Below, one piece after another: positions 9,163 to 20,915 of a stretch of 64,000 nt of DNA. A program made the translations under genes and the position numbers. Positions within the stretch are counted from its first letter, which is position 1, and each line of letters opens with the position of its first letter. The notes beneath the pieces are model-generated. The model saw nothing but the letters and a program-made list of their open reading frames with translations. It had not been told where the DNA came from and made no database searches. Origin of the DNA: Anaeromyxobacter dehalogenans 2CP-1 (GTDB taxonomy: Bacteria > Myxococcota > Myxococcia > Myxococcales > Anaeromyxobacteraceae). The stretch lies in assembly GCF_000022145.1 (NCBI RefSeq), contig NC_011891.1, forward strand, positions 4,074,501 to 4,138,500. The letters are read 5' to 3'.

Positions 9163-9615
9163 ATGGCCTCGCCCCTCATCTACCGGTGCGCCCGCTGCGG
9201 CGCGATGAACCGCCTCGCCCCGCTCACGCCGGGGCGCGAACCCGTCTGCGGCAAGTGCAAGGCGGACCTCGACACCAGCGGGGCCCCCGGCCACGCCGAC
9301 CTCGCGGCGCTGGAGCGCGCGGTCGGGAGCAGCCCGGCGCCCGTGCTGGTGGACTTCTGGGCGCCGTGGTGCGCCCCGTGCCGCGCCTTCGCGCCGGTGC
9401 TCGAGCGGCTCGCGCGCGAGCAGGCCGGGCGGCTGGTGGTGCTGAAGGTGGACACCGAGGCGAGCCCGGCGGCCGGCGCGCGCTTCGGGATCCAGGCCAT
9501 CCCCACGCTCGTCGTGTTCCGCGACGGCAAGGAGGTGGACCGGGTCTCGGGCGCGCTGCCGTACGAGGAGCTGCGCCGGTTCACCACGGCCGCGACGCTC
9601 GGCGTGGCGGGCTGA
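9163..9615 (+). CDS. trxC: Thioredoxin 2 (zinc-finger thioredoxin)
   Basis: A 150-residue cytosolic thiol-disulfide reductant. The N terminus carries the TrxC zinc-binding cysteines (C9, C12, C29, C32). The thioredoxin fold follows with the active site W-C-A-P-C at 69-73 rather than the WCGPC of classical thioredoxins, and a cis-proline in QAIPTLVVF. It is convergent with the L,D-transpeptidase gene, with only three bases between the two stop codons. TrxC-type proteins are commonly linked to oxidative stress. Confidence 0.9.
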   Translation: MASPLIYRCARCGAMNRLAPLTPGREPVCGKCKADLDTSGAPGHADLAALERAVGSSPAPVLVDFWAPWCAPCRAFAPVLERLAREQAGRLVVLKVDTEASPAAGARFGIQAIPTLVVFRDGKEVDRVSGALPYEELRRFTTAATLGVAG

Positions 9616-9618
9616 GCC

Positions 9619-10134
9619 TCAGCGCAGCACCACGCCCGGCCGGCGTCGCTCCACGAAGGCGGCCACCGCCGCGACCTCGCGGTCGGACCCGAGCGCCACG
9701 CAGCCGGCGGTCCAGTCCGCCCAGGTGTTGAGCCGTCCCGCCCAGCGCATCGCCCGCGCCGGCCCGTGGATGCCGACGTTGCTGCCGGTGCGCCCGGCGC
9801 GCCGCTGCTCCGCCGTCGGGTAGCCGATGGGGATGAAGGTGCCGAAGCCGGCGGAGGGCCGCGGCGTACCCAGCGCGTACGCGCCGAGGGGCGTCCGGCG
9901 ATCGCCCTCGGCGCGCTTCTCCGTCCCGGCGCTGCCGAGCGCCACCGGGAAGACCGCGGCCGCGGCGCCGGCCTCGCAGAGCGCCAGGCGATGCTCGGCG
10001 GTGTCCACGAGGATCAGCGCGTCCACCGGCGGGCAGCCGGGCCGCGCGGGGCGATGCGCGCACGCGAGCAGGAACGCGAGCGGCGGGACGAGGAGGAGCG
10101 AGACCACGGCGGTGCGCAGGGCGAGCGGGGTCAT
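9619..10134 (-). CDS. L,D-transpeptidase (YkuD) lipoprotein
   Basis: A 171-residue YkuD-domain protein. The N-terminal signal ends in the lipobox LLAC (about residue 25), so it is probably a lipoprotein. The catalytic motif has HGPAR followed by TAGCVALG, supplying the essential His and Cys. YkuD enzymes form 3-3 crosslinks in peptidoglycan or attach proteins to it; some ErfK/YafK-like members instead cleave such links. The compact size and the single domain resemble the YafK group. It is convergent with trxC. Confidence 0.88.
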   Translation of the reverse strand: MTPLALRTAVVSLLLVPPLAFLLACAHRPARPGCPPVDALILVDTAEHRLALCEAGAAAAVFPVALGSAGTEKRAEGDRRTPLGAYALGTPRPSAGFGTFIPIGYPTAEQRRAGRTGSNVGIHGPARAMRWAGRLNTWADWTAGCVALGSDREVAAVAAFVERRRPGVVLR

Positions 10135-10272
10135 GGCGCCGGTGGCATCGCAAGCTCCGGGCCGCCCCCGCCCGGCGTCCAGGGCCGCGGGAACACGGGA
10201 GAACCGGCGGAGCGTGTCCCCTCGGCCACACGTTGCGTGTACCGCGGGCCGCAGCGGCGCGGCGTCGCGGCC

Positions 10273-11217
10273 CTAGGGCGCGAGCACCGCGAGCTGCCCG
10301 GGTGAAACCCGGAACTCGGCCGGCGTGGACCCGGCCAGCTCGCCGTCCGCGTCGATCTCGAGCGGCGGGTCGGTCCAGAGCGCGGCGCGCGTCGCGCGCA
10401 CGTGGAGCACGCCCGGGTGCTCGAGGTGGCGTCCGCGGAGGAGCAGGAGGGCGTAGCGCGCGAGGCCGGCGAGGTCGCGCAGGCGGTCGCGCAGCCGCGG
10501 CGCGCCCGGGGAGGAGGCCGTGGTGAGCACGTACACGTCCAGGAGGTGGTCGTCGGCGCGGGCGCGCGGCGCGATGAGCCGGCCGCCGCCGTGGTAGCGG
10601 CCGTTCCCCACCACCACCTGCAGCGCGCGCAGCTCCTCGGTTCGCCCGTCCACCTCGAGCCGCGCCCGGAACGGCGGCTGGCCCGCGGCGGCGGCGCCCG
10701 CCACCGGGTACGCGAGCGTCCCGGCGCGCCGCTTGAGGCCGTCGTCGAGCCGCCGCGTCAGCTCGGACGACGCGCCCACGCTGGCCGCGTTCAGGAACGC
10801 GCGCCCGCCGGCCCAGCCCACGTCCACCCGGCGCACGCGCCCGCGCGCGATCACCCGCGCCGCGCCCGCGAGGTCGTCCGGGATGCGCAGCGTGCGCGCG
10901 AAGTCGTTCGCGGTGCCGAGCGGGAGCACCCCGAGCGCCGCGCCGGTGCCGGCGAGCGCGGACGCCGCCGCGGCGAGCGACCCGTCCCCGCCGCCCACGA
11001 TGACGCGCGCCGCCCCCGCCGCGACCGCCGCCTCGACCGCCTCCCTCAGCGCTCCCGGCTCGATCGCGCGCGCCTCGGCGAGGACCACCCCGGCCCCCTC
11101 CAGCGCGGCGCGCGCGGCGGACAGCGCCGCGTCGCCCTTCCGCGCGGCGGCGTTCACGAGCAGCACCGCCTCGCCGCCGGCGCTCAGCCCCGGGTGCGCC
11201 GGCGCTCGGCGAGCCAC
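10273..11217 (-). CDS. Diacylglycerol kinase-family lipid kinase
   Basis: A 314-residue member of the DAGK catalytic family (DgkB/YegS type), which phosphorylates diacylglycerol or related lipids. The nucleotide loop is VIVGGGDGSL (about 72-81) and the second signature is PLGTANDFARTL. The annotated ATG overlaps the upstream gene (11184-11459) by 34 bp; an internal GTG at 11166 just before LLVNAAA, the usual family start, is a fair alternative. Coupling to the upstream small protein is likely. Confidence 0.87.
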   Translation of the reverse strand: MARRAPAHPGLSAGGEAVLLVNAAARKGDAALSAARAALEGAGVVLAEARAIEPGALREAVEAAVAAGAARVIVGGGDGSLAAAASALAGTGAALGVLPLGTANDFARTLRIPDDLAGAARVIARGRVRRVDVGWAGGRAFLNAASVGASSELTRRLDDGLKRRAGTLAYPVAGAAAAGQPPFRARLEVDGRTEELRALQVVVGNGRYHGGGRLIAPRARADDHLLDVYVLTTASSPGAPRLRDRLRDLAGLARYALLLLRGRHLEHPGVLHVRATRAALWTDPPLEIDADGELAGSTPAEFRVSPGQLAVLAP

Positions 11218-11459
11218 AGGAACAGCTCCTCCAGCTCGGTGTCGCTCGTCCCCGGCTCGGCCGCGCGCGCCACCTCGTCGAGCAGCCCGCGCTCGCGCGC
11301 CCGGTCGAGCAGCGGCCGGTCGATCTCCGCGCCCGCGGCGAACACCACCAGCCCGGTTTCGTCACGCACGTCCGCGGCGAGCCGGCGGCCGATCAGCGTC
11401 CGGGAGAGCAGCGCCTCCTCCGCCCGCGTGAATGCCCTCTCGAGCACGGAGCCGTCCAT
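11184..11459 (-). CDS. Small conserved-looking hypothetical protein
   Basis: A 91-residue protein, mostly helical, with one recognisable pattern: GRRLAADVRDETGLVVFAAG followed by AEIDRPLLDRARERGLLDE. This resembles the short set-point module (Gx2La-DV-d-x-G-v-x-G) often seen before HD-GYP or PRC-barrel domains. The start at MDGSVLERAF is chosen because sequence upstream reads as shadow. It overlaps the start of the lipid kinase gene, suggesting co-translation. Function unknown. Confidence 0.6.
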   Translation of the reverse strand: MDGSVLERAFTRAEEALLSRTLIGRRLAADVRDETGLVVFAAGAEIDRPLLDRARERGLLDEVARAAEPGTSDTELEELFLWLAERRRTRG

Positions 11460-11684
11460 CCGCGCAATCTGGGGCCGCCCGGCGCAGCGGGCAGCGAGCG
11501 GTCGCGCGTTCCAGTTCGAGACGCCCTGGAACACGCCCGGTCCCGCTGGGGGCGGAGCGCGCCGCGCGCTCGGCCACGAAACTGCTGTCGCGCAAGCACT
11601 CCGTGACGAGCGCCGCCCGGGCATGAGGGGCACGGCCCGTGCAGTCCGGGTTTCCGTCCCCGCACTTCGACAGGAGCGAACCGA

Positions 11685-12407
11685 ATGCCCCAGCAGCCCC
11701 GCGTGATCGATCTCCGAGCCCTCCCGCCGCAGGTGCGGCACGGCCTCGTCTTCCAGTGCTTCGACGCGCTGCCGACCGGCGACTCGATGGTGATCGTGAA
11801 CGATCACGATCCCATGCCGCTCCTCCAGCAGTTCCGGTTCGTCCGGCCCGGCGAAGCGCAGCACGAGTACCTCGAGCAGGGTCCCGCCGCGTGGCAGGTC
11901 CGGATCGAGCGCAAGGCGCCGGGCCGGCAGGCCGCCGCGCCCGCCGGCGGCGCGCCGGACAGCGTGACCGGCTACCTCGAGGCGGACCACCGCCGGCTCG
12001 ACGCGATCCTGCCCGAGGTGGAGCGGCTCGCCGCGGCGGGCGAGTACCGAGACGCCGCGCGGCGCTTCGCCGAGTTCACGTCCGGCCTCGATCGCCACAT
12101 CGACGCCGAGGAGCAGGTCCTGTTCCCCACGTTCGAGGACGCCACCGGCATGGCGTCCGGGCCGACCCAGGTGATGCGCATGGAGCACGTGCAGATCCGG
12201 GAGCGGATGCGCGAGGCCGCCGGGTCGCTGGATCGCGAGGACGCCGGCGGCCTGGCCGCCGCGGTGGGCGGGCTCACGCAGGTCCTGTCGGTCCACAACA
12301 TGAAGGAGGAGCACATGCTCTACCCGATGTCCGATCGCGCCGTACAGGGCGAGGCGCACCGGCAGCTCGTCCAGCGCCTGCGGGCCGTCACCGAGGCCAC
12401 GCCATGA
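11685..12407 (+). CDS. DUF2249-hemerythrin protein
   Basis: A 240-residue two-domain protein. Residues 1-75 are a DUF2249 domain (VIDLRALPPQVRHGLVFQCF and the MPLLQQF/WQVRI pattern). Residues about 95-230 are a hemerythrin/HHE four-helix bundle with the expected di-iron ligands: H in EADHRRLD, H-x4-E in DRHIDAEEQ, H in RMEHVQI, and H-x4-H in HNMKEEH. This is the architecture of bacterial nitrosative/oxidative stress proteins (Ric/YtfE-like relatives) and O2 or NO sensors. It starts at the ATG after GACAGGAGCGAACCGA, giving a reasonable ribosome site, and is coupled by an ATGA overlap to the small gene 12404-12610. Confidence 0.88.
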   Translation: MPQQPRVIDLRALPPQVRHGLVFQCFDALPTGDSMVIVNDHDPMPLLQQFRFVRPGEAQHEYLEQGPAAWQVRIERKAPGRQAAAPAGGAPDSVTGYLEADHRRLDAILPEVERLAAAGEYRDAARRFAEFTSGLDRHIDAEEQVLFPTFEDATGMASGPTQVMRMEHVQIRERMREAAGSLDREDAGGLAAAVGGLTQVLSVHNMKEEHMLYPMSDRAVQGEAHRQLVQRLRAVTEATP

Positions 12408-12610
12408 CCGGCCGCCGCTGGAACCCCGCGGACGGCCATCCGGTCGCCCCCGAGCAGCTGCCGCCGCGCCACGGCGCCGTCCACCCCGACGGCAGCGAGG
12501 AGCGGCCGCTGTGGGCGCCGAGCGAGGGGCCCTGCCGCACCGAGACCGGCGGCGCCGGCGGCGAGCCGGACGGGCGCGGGCTGCCCATCCGCAGGGTGAG
12601 CTGGGACTGA
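12404..12610 (+). CDS. Small hypothetical protein coupled to hemerythrin gene
   Basis: A 68-residue frame whose ATG overlaps the hemerythrin stop (ATGA), a strong sign of translational coupling. It is rich in Pro, Gly, Glu and Trp (WNPADGHPVAPEQLPPRHG) with a single Cys, no membrane segment and no recognised family. Its position suggests a role tied to the DUF2249-hemerythrin protein, but that is inference. Confidence 0.6.
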   Translation: MTGRRWNPADGHPVAPEQLPPRHGAVHPDGSEERPLWAPSEGPCRTETGGAGGEPDGRGLPIRRVSWD

Positions 12611-12629
12611 CGGGCGTCGGGGCCGGCGC

Positions 12630-14159
12630 TCAGCCGGCGCGCGGCCCGTCCTCGCGCACCCGGAAGAAGCCGACCACCTGCAGGAGCGCCTCGGCCTGCG
12701 AGGCCATCTCCTCGGCGGTGCCGGAGAGCTCCTCCGCCGCCGAGGCGTTGCGCTGCGTCACCTGGTCCACGATCGCCATGGCCTTCGAGACCTGCGCGAC
12801 CCCGACCGCCTGCTGCTGGGACGCGGCGGCCACCTCCTGCACCAGATCGGCGGTCCGCTGGATGGCGGGCACCAGCTCGGCGATGAGCTCGCCGCTGCGC
12901 TCCGCCACGTGCACGCTCGAGCCGGCCACCTCGCCGATCTCCTTCGCCGCGCGCTGCGCGCGCTCGGCGAGCTTGCGCACCTCGGTCGCGACCACCGCGA
13001 AGCCCCGCCCGTGCTCGCCGGCGCGCGCCGCCTCGATGGCGGCGTTCAGCGCGAGCAGGTTGGTCTGGTACGCGATCTCCTCGACGATGGAGATCTGCCC
13101 GGCGATGGAGCGCATGGCGGCGACCGACTCGGCCACCGCCTTGCCGCCCACGTCGGTGTTGCGCGCCCCCAGGCTCGCCATCTGCTCGGTCTGACGCGCG
13201 TTCTCGGCGTTCTGCGCGATCGACGCGCTCATCTCCTCCAGCGAGGAGGTGGCCTCCTCGGCGCTCGCCGCCTGCTCGCCGGTGCCCTGCGACAGCGACT
13301 GCGAGGTGCTCGCGACCTGCGCCGAGGCGGCGGTGAGCGCCTCCGCGCCGCTTCGGACGTCGCCGATCACCTCGGCCAGCTTCTCGCCCATCTCGCGCAT
13401 CGCGCGCTGGAGCGCGCCGATCTCGTCGTGGGACGTGACCTGCACCGGGTCGCGCAGGTCTCCGCCCGCGATGCGCTTCGCCGCGCCGATCGCCCCCCGG
13501 AGCGGCCCGGTGATGCTGCGGGTGATCCACACCGCCAGCACCACCGCGAGCAGCACCGCGGCCACGCCCATCGCCAGCGTCGTGGTCCGCGCCGCGTCGT
13601 GGTCCGCCTCCACGGCCGCGGCGGCGGTCCGCACGTGCACGCCCTCGTGGGCGAAGAACGCCGCCCAGGCGCGGTGGACGTCCTCGAGGAGCGGGAGGAC
13701 CTCGGCGCGGGCCAGCGCGCGCGCCTCCTCCAGGTGGCCCTGCTCGAGCAGCGCCTGCGCCCGCTCGAACGCCGCCGCGAAGGTCCGCCGCGCCGCGGCC
13801 ACCTGCTCCATCGCATCGATGCCGGGCTCGCACCGGAACGAGCGCACGCGCCGCGACAGCGCGTCCACCAGCCCGTCGGCGTCGCGGTCGGCTGCGTCCG
13901 CGGCGGCCGCCGCGCTCCGGGCGCCCTCGAGGTCGGCCGCCAGGAACACCGCCGAGACCAGGGCCGTCTCGCGGCCGATCTGCTCCAGGCCCTTCACCCC
14001 CTGCTCCGTCTCCTCCCAGCGCGGGCCCGCCACCGCGTCGATCGCGTCCTTCTGGCTCGAGAGCCGCTGCAGGCCCAGCCACGCGACGATCCCCAGGATG
14101 GCGATCAGCGCGGCGAAGACGCCCCCGAGGCGCTCGCCGATCCCGACGTTCTTCGTCAC
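12630..14159 (-). CDS. Methyl-accepting chemotaxis protein
   Basis: A 509-residue chemoreceptor. The first membrane segment is at about 10-30 ([17 protein letters not shown]). A helical four-helix-bundle-type sensor domain lies between about 35 and 190, then a second membrane segment ([12 protein letters not shown]), a HAMP domain with the [10 protein letters not shown] end, and the MCP signalling domain. The hairpin tip is [20 protein letters not shown]. The GTG at 14159 is chosen because GGAGG lies eight bases ahead; longer forms add non-homologous residues. No CheW-binding or methylesterase C-terminal pentapeptide is evident. Ligand unknown. Confidence 0.92.
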   Translation of the reverse strand: MTKNVGIGERLGGVFAALIAILGIVAWLGLQRLSSQKDAIDAVAGPRWEETEQGVKGLEQIGRETALVSAVFLAADLEGARSAAAAADAADRDADGLVDALSRRVRSFRCEPGIDAMEQVAAARRTFAAAFERAQALLEQGHLEEARALARAEVLPLLEDVHRAWAAFFAHEGVHVRTAAAAVEADHDAARTTTLAMGVAAVLLAVVLAVWITRSITGPLRGAIGAAKRIAGGDLRDPVQVTSHDEIGALQRAMREMGEKLAEVIGDVRSGAEALTAASAQVASTSQSLSQGTGEQAASAEEATSSLEEMSASIAQNAENARQTEQMASLGARNTDVGGKAVAESVAAMRSIAGQISIVEEIAYQTNLLALNAAIEAARAGEHGRGFAVVATEVRKLAERAQRAAKEIGEVAGSSVHVAERSGELIAELVPAIQRTADLVQEVAAASQQQAVGVAQVSKAMAIVDQVTQRNASAAEELSGTAEEMASQAEALLQVVGFFRVREDGPRAG

Positions 14160-14471
14160 GTTGACGTCCTCCCTGGGCAGGCGCCGCCCCGGCGGTGGGG
14201 CGGGCGCCCGGACGCGTTGCAACCCACGGTCCGTCCCGACGTCACGGTGGGTGAAGAGCGCGCGGCGGGAATCCCCAGCGAGGCCGCGCGCCTCGCGCGC
14301 CGTGCGCCGGGGCGCGCCCTACGGTCGCACCGGTCCCGGGCGGACCCCGGGTCCGCGCGGTCCCGCACCGGACGGTGAGCTTCTCCACGCCCGCCCGCCG
14401 CGCGCGGGCCGCCGGATCCCAGCCCGCCGTGGCATCATCCGGCCCCCGCCCACCCCATCGACGGAGCTCGC
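14160..14471. other. Divergent intergenic region, MCP/carB
   Basis: Upstream sequence of the minus-strand chemoreceptor and the plus-strand carB. The ribosome site for carB (CGGAGCTCGC before the ATG) is at its right end. I see no RNA gene, riboswitch or convincing repeat. Frames through it are Arg-rich shadows. Confidence 0.4.
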
Positions 14472-17675
<3,204 letters not shown>

Positions 17676-17748
17676 GCGGCGCGCGACCGCACGGGGCCGG
17701 GCGCCGCGGGCGCCTCGCGCGGCACGCGCGGCGTGCTAGAGGGGAGGC

Positions 17749-18588
17749 ATGCGCTTCGGCCCGCTCATCCCCGCCCCGGCCCTGCTCACCTCGCTCCAGG
17801 ACGTCCGGCTGCTCGACGCCCGCCCCGGCCTCGAGGCCTACGCCGCGGGGCACCTCCAGGGCGCCCTCCACGCCGACCTGAACGTCCACCTCAGCACCGC
17901 GTCGGCCCCCGGGTTCGATCCGGCCCGCGGCGGCCGCCACCCGCTGCCCGAGCCGGCCGCCTGGGCCGCGCAGCTCGGCGCGTGGGGCATCGGGCCGGAC
18001 ACCCGCGTCGTGGTCTACGACGCGGCGGGCGGCCAGAACGCCGCCGCGCGTCTCTGGTGGATGCTGCGGGCGTTCGGCCACGCGCAGGTCGCGGTGCTGG
18101 ACGGCGGGTTCCAGGCGGCGCGGGACGTCGGCGTCCCGGTGACCACCGCAGCGCCGGCGCCGGCGCCTGCGCCGCGGGCGTATCCGGCCGCGCGCTGGTC
18201 GCTCCCCATCCTCTCGATCGACGAGGTCACGAGCCGGCTCGGGGATCCGGCGTGGAAGGTGCTCGACGTCCGCGCGCGCGAGCGCTGGCGCGGCGAGACG
18301 GAGACGCTCGATCCCGTGGCCGGCCGCATCCCCGGCACGCTGAACCTCCCCTCCGCCGAGAACCTCGGCCCCGACGGCCGGTTCCTCGCGCCCGAGGCGC
18401 TGCGCCGGAAGTACCTGGCGCTGCTCGGCGGCACCCCGCCCGAGCACCTCGTGGTGCACTGCGGATCCGGCGTGACCGCCTGTCACACGCTGCTCGCGCT
18501 GGACGCCGCCGGCCTCGGCGGCGCCGCGCTCTACGTGGGCTCGTTCAGCGAGTGGTGCCGCAGCGGACGGCCGATCGGGAAGGGGTGA
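17749..18588 (+). CDS. Thiosulfate/3-mercaptopyruvate sulfurtransferase
   Basis: A 279-residue two-domain rhodanese that moves sulfane sulfur from thiosulfate or 3-mercaptopyruvate to a thiol acceptor. The N-terminal inactive domain (1-130) contains RLLDARPGLEAYAAGHLQGA. The C-terminal domain has the catalytic loop HCGSGVTACHTLLAL with the active-site Cys. The loop CGSGVTAC matches the SseA/mercaptopyruvate group more than CRKGVT rhodanese. A hairpin lies just downstream. Confidence 0.92.
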   Translation: MRFGPLIPAPALLTSLQDVRLLDARPGLEAYAAGHLQGALHADLNVHLSTASAPGFDPARGGRHPLPEPAAWAAQLGAWGIGPDTRVVVYDAAGGQNAAARLWWMLRAFGHAQVAVLDGGFQAARDVGVPVTTAAPAPAPAPRAYPAARWSLPILSIDEVTSRLGDPAWKVLDVRARERWRGETETLDPVAGRIPGTLNLPSAENLGPDGRFLAPEALRRKYLALLGGTPPEHLVVHCGSGVTACHTLLALDAAGLGGAALYVGSFSEWCRSGRPIGKG

Positions 18589-18600
18589 TCGGACGCGCGC

Positions 18601-18631
18601 GAGGGCGCACGCACCGTCGGTACGCGCCCTC
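18601..18631 (+). terminator. Possible hairpin terminator after rhodanese
   Basis: The arms GAGGGCG and CGCCCTC (seven pairs) enclose about 17 bases, starting 12 bases after the rhodanese stop codon. There is no T-run, so it is at best a weak or factor-assisted terminator. Confidence 0.35.
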
Positions 18632-18737
18632 ACCCGCGCTCCCGGCACGCAGCGTGAATGATGTAAGCCTCGAACGCACACCGCACCCCACGACCACGCG
18701 ATACCCTCGCAGGCCCGCTGCGGGCACAGTCCTCGCC

Positions 18738-19127
18738 GTGGACACGCGTGCGGGATACCGCCCTCCCCGCCGGATCACGGTGGTCGAGGACGACGAGAAC
18801 ATCGCCGGCCTGCTGGCGTTCCTGCTGGAGCGCGAGGGGTTCGCGCCCGAGGTCGTGGGCGACGGCCGCGCCGCCCTGGAGCACGCGGCCCGCCACGAGC
18901 CGGCGAGCGCGGTGGTGCTGGATCAGCTCCTGCCCTGTCGCAACGGCCTCTCGGTCGCCACCGCGCTCCGCGCCGATCCGCGCTGGGGCGAGGTGCCCAT
19001 CCTGCTCCTCGGCGCGACGCGCTCCATCGGCGGCGGCGCCGCGCGGGTGGACGCCTGGCTCGAGAAGCCGTTCGATCCGGGCGCGCTCATCACCGAGCTG
19101 AAGCGGCTCGCGAAGGACCGGCCGTGA
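18738..19127 (+). CDS. Single-domain response regulator
   Basis: A 129-residue stand-alone receiver domain. It retains the acidic pair (VVEDDEN), the phospho-acceptor Asp (VVLDQLLP, about residue 60) and the conserved Lys (WLEKPFDPG), with the switch Thr region in LLLGATRS. There is no output domain. The GTG at 18738 is the likely start, leaving about 14 residues before the fold. Its stop overlaps the start of the YaiO-type gene by four bases (GTGA), so it is the first gene of a four-gene run ending with a GT2. It may act as a phosphorylation-controlled partner of that system. Confidence 0.85.
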   Translation: MDTRAGYRPPRRITVVEDDENIAGLLAFLLEREGFAPEVVGDGRAALEHAARHEPASAVVLDQLLPCRNGLSVATALRADPRWGEVPILLLGATRSIGGGAARVDAWLEKPFDPGALITELKRLAKDRP

Positions 19128-19885
19128 GGCGCGTGCTCGCGGCGCTCGCCCTGCTCGTCCCGGTCGCCGTCCCCGCCGTCGCCGCCGCGTCCACGGTCGA
19201 GCTGAGCCAGGGCGCCGAGGCGCTCTCCGGCGATCGTCCGGCCTGGCGCACCACCGCGCTCGACCTCGCCTGGGTCGCCGATCGCGACCGCGCGCTCGCC
19301 GCGGGCGGCAGCCTGCGCGAGGCCTCGCGCTTCCGCGAGGACGACGTGGAGGCGGCGATCTGGGCCCAGGCCCCGGTCGCCGGGTTCGTGCTCGGGGTCG
19401 AGGGCTCGGCCAGCCCGACCTGGGAGTTCCTCCCGCGGTGGTCGGCCGGCGCGCGCGCCGAGCGCGGGCTGGGCGCGGGCTGGGTCGCCTCGCTGGGCGG
19501 TCGCCTGCTCCGCTACGACGGCGAGCTGGGGGCGAGCACCGTCGCGCTGACCACGGCCGGCCTGGAGCGGTACTTCGGGCGCTGGCGCACGGCCGCCAGC
19601 GGCACCGCCGCGGGCCTGCACGGTGCGTGGAGCGGCAGCGGCCGGCTCGCGCTCGATCTCTACTACGGCGAGCGCGGGCGGGTGGGCGTGTCCGTCGCCG
19701 CCGGGCGCGAGCTGGAGTCGCTGGGCGGCGGGGCGGTGCTCCGCACCGACGTGCTCGGCGCCGCGCTCACCGGTGCCCATCCGCTCTCGGCCACGTGGGC
19801 GGTCACCTGGGACCTGACCGCGCAGCGGCAGGGGGACCTCTACACTCGGGTGGGAGGGCGCCTTGGCGTTCGCCGGAGCTTTTGA
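19124..19885 (+). CDS. YaiO-type outer-membrane beta-barrel protein
   Basis: A 253-residue exported protein. A signal peptide (about 1-22, cleaved near AVAAAS) is followed by alternating hydrophobic/aromatic beta strands and a C-terminal aromatic residue (RRSF), typical of an outer-membrane barrel. The spacing of strands resembles the YaiO family. Its stop lies 23 bp inside the next gene. In E. coli yaiO lies near yaiP, a GT2; here a GT2 follows one gene later, which supports a role in polysaccharide passage or anchoring at the outer membrane. Family assignment is by pattern only. Confidence 0.65.
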   Translation: MRRVLAALALLVPVAVPAVAAASTVELSQGAEALSGDRPAWRTTALDLAWVADRDRALAAGGSLREASRFREDDVEAAIWAQAPVAGFVLGVEGSASPTWEFLPRWSAGARAERGLGAGWVASLGGRLLRYDGELGASTVALTTAGLERYFGRWRTAASGTAAGLHGAWSGSGRLALDLYYGERGRVGVSVAAGRELESLGGGAVLRTDVLGAALTGAHPLSATWAVTWDLTAQRQGDLYTRVGGRLGVRRSF

Positions 19886-20915
19886 GCCGGTGGTCCGGGC
19901 CGCCTGGGCGACCGGGCTGCTCACCGTGCTGCTGAGCGCCGTGCTCGTCGCGCGCGTGCTCGGCATGCGCCGGCGGCTGGCGCGGGCGGAGGCAAGGCGC
20001 CAGGACGTGGTCGCGCGCTGGCGGCCGGTCCTGTTCGAGGCGATCGCCGGCGGCAGCCCGCGCCTGCCCGCCCTGCCGCCCGAGGACGAGGACGCGTTCC
20101 TGCTGCTCTGGGTCCAGCTCCTCGACGGCATCCGCGGCGAGCCCCTCGAGCGGCTGGCCCGGGTCGGCGACGCGCTCGGCGCGCGGGCGCTCGCCGGCGC
20201 CCGGCTGCGCCGCGAGGACGCGCTCGGGCACGTGCTGGCGCTGCGGACGCTCGGCTATCTCGGGCGCGCGGAGGATCGCGCCGAGGTGCTGCGCTGGCTC
20301 GACGACCCGCGCTCCTACCTGTCCCTCGCGGCGGCCCGCGCGCTGGTGCGGATCGATCCCGAGGGCGCGCCGGCCGAGCTGCTGCCGCGGCTGGCCCGGC
20401 GGGCCGACTGGCCGGTGCCGCTGTTCGCGAGCGTCCTCGGGGAGGCGAGCCCGCCGCGCGTGTCGGAGCGCTTCGCCGCGCTCTGCGCCGCCCTGCCCGG
20501 TCCCGCGCTGGTGCGCCTGCTCCCGCTCGCGTCCATCGTGGACGCGCACCGGGTGGAGCCGATCCTGGCCGCGCTGCTCGAGCGCGCCGACGAGCCCGAG
20601 GTCCTTGCCGCGGCGCTGCGCCAGGTGCGGAGCCCGGCGCTCCTCGACGCCGCCCGCCGCGCCGCGCGGCACGCGTCGTGGTCGGTCCGGGTGCAGGCGG
20701 CCGCCGCGCTCGGGCGCGTGGGCGAGCGGGCCGATCGCGAGCTGCTGGCCGGCCTCCTGCGGGACGCGGAGTGGTGGGTCCGCTACCGCGCCGCGCAGGC
20801 GCTCGCCGCCCGGCCGTACGGCACCTCGCAGGAGGTGCTCGCGCTGGCCGAGGCGTCCGGCGACCGCTACGCGCGCGACATCGTCCGGCAGGCGCTCGCG
20901 GAGGTGCGGTCGTGA
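19863..20915 (+). CDS. HEAT-repeat membrane-anchored protein
   Basis: A 350-residue protein beginning with TTG. One N-terminal membrane segment (about 12-33, AAWATGLLTVLLSAVLVARV) is followed by a cytosolic alpha-solenoid. HEAT-like repeats are visible from about residue 115 to the end, for example LAAARALVRIDPEGAPAELL and RVQAAAALGRVGERADRELL. HEAT solenoids bind proteins. It overlaps the upstream barrel gene by 23 bp and the downstream GT2 by four (GTGA), so it is probably a partner of that glycosyltransferase. Confidence 0.8.
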   Translation: MAFAGAFEPVVRAAWATGLLTVLLSAVLVARVLGMRRRLARAEARRQDVVARWRPVLFEAIAGGSPRLPALPPEDEDAFLLLWVQLLDGIRGEPLERLARVGDALGARALAGARLRREDALGHVLALRTLGYLGRAEDRAEVLRWLDDPRSYLSLAAARALVRIDPEGAPAELLPRLARRADWPVPLFASVLGEASPPRVSERFAALCAALPGPALVRLLPLASIVDAHRVEPILAALLERADEPEVLAAALRQVRSPALLDAARRAARHASWSVRVQAAAALGRVGERADRELLAGLLRDAEWWVRYRAAQALAARPYGTSQEVLALAEASGDRYARDIVRQALAEVRS

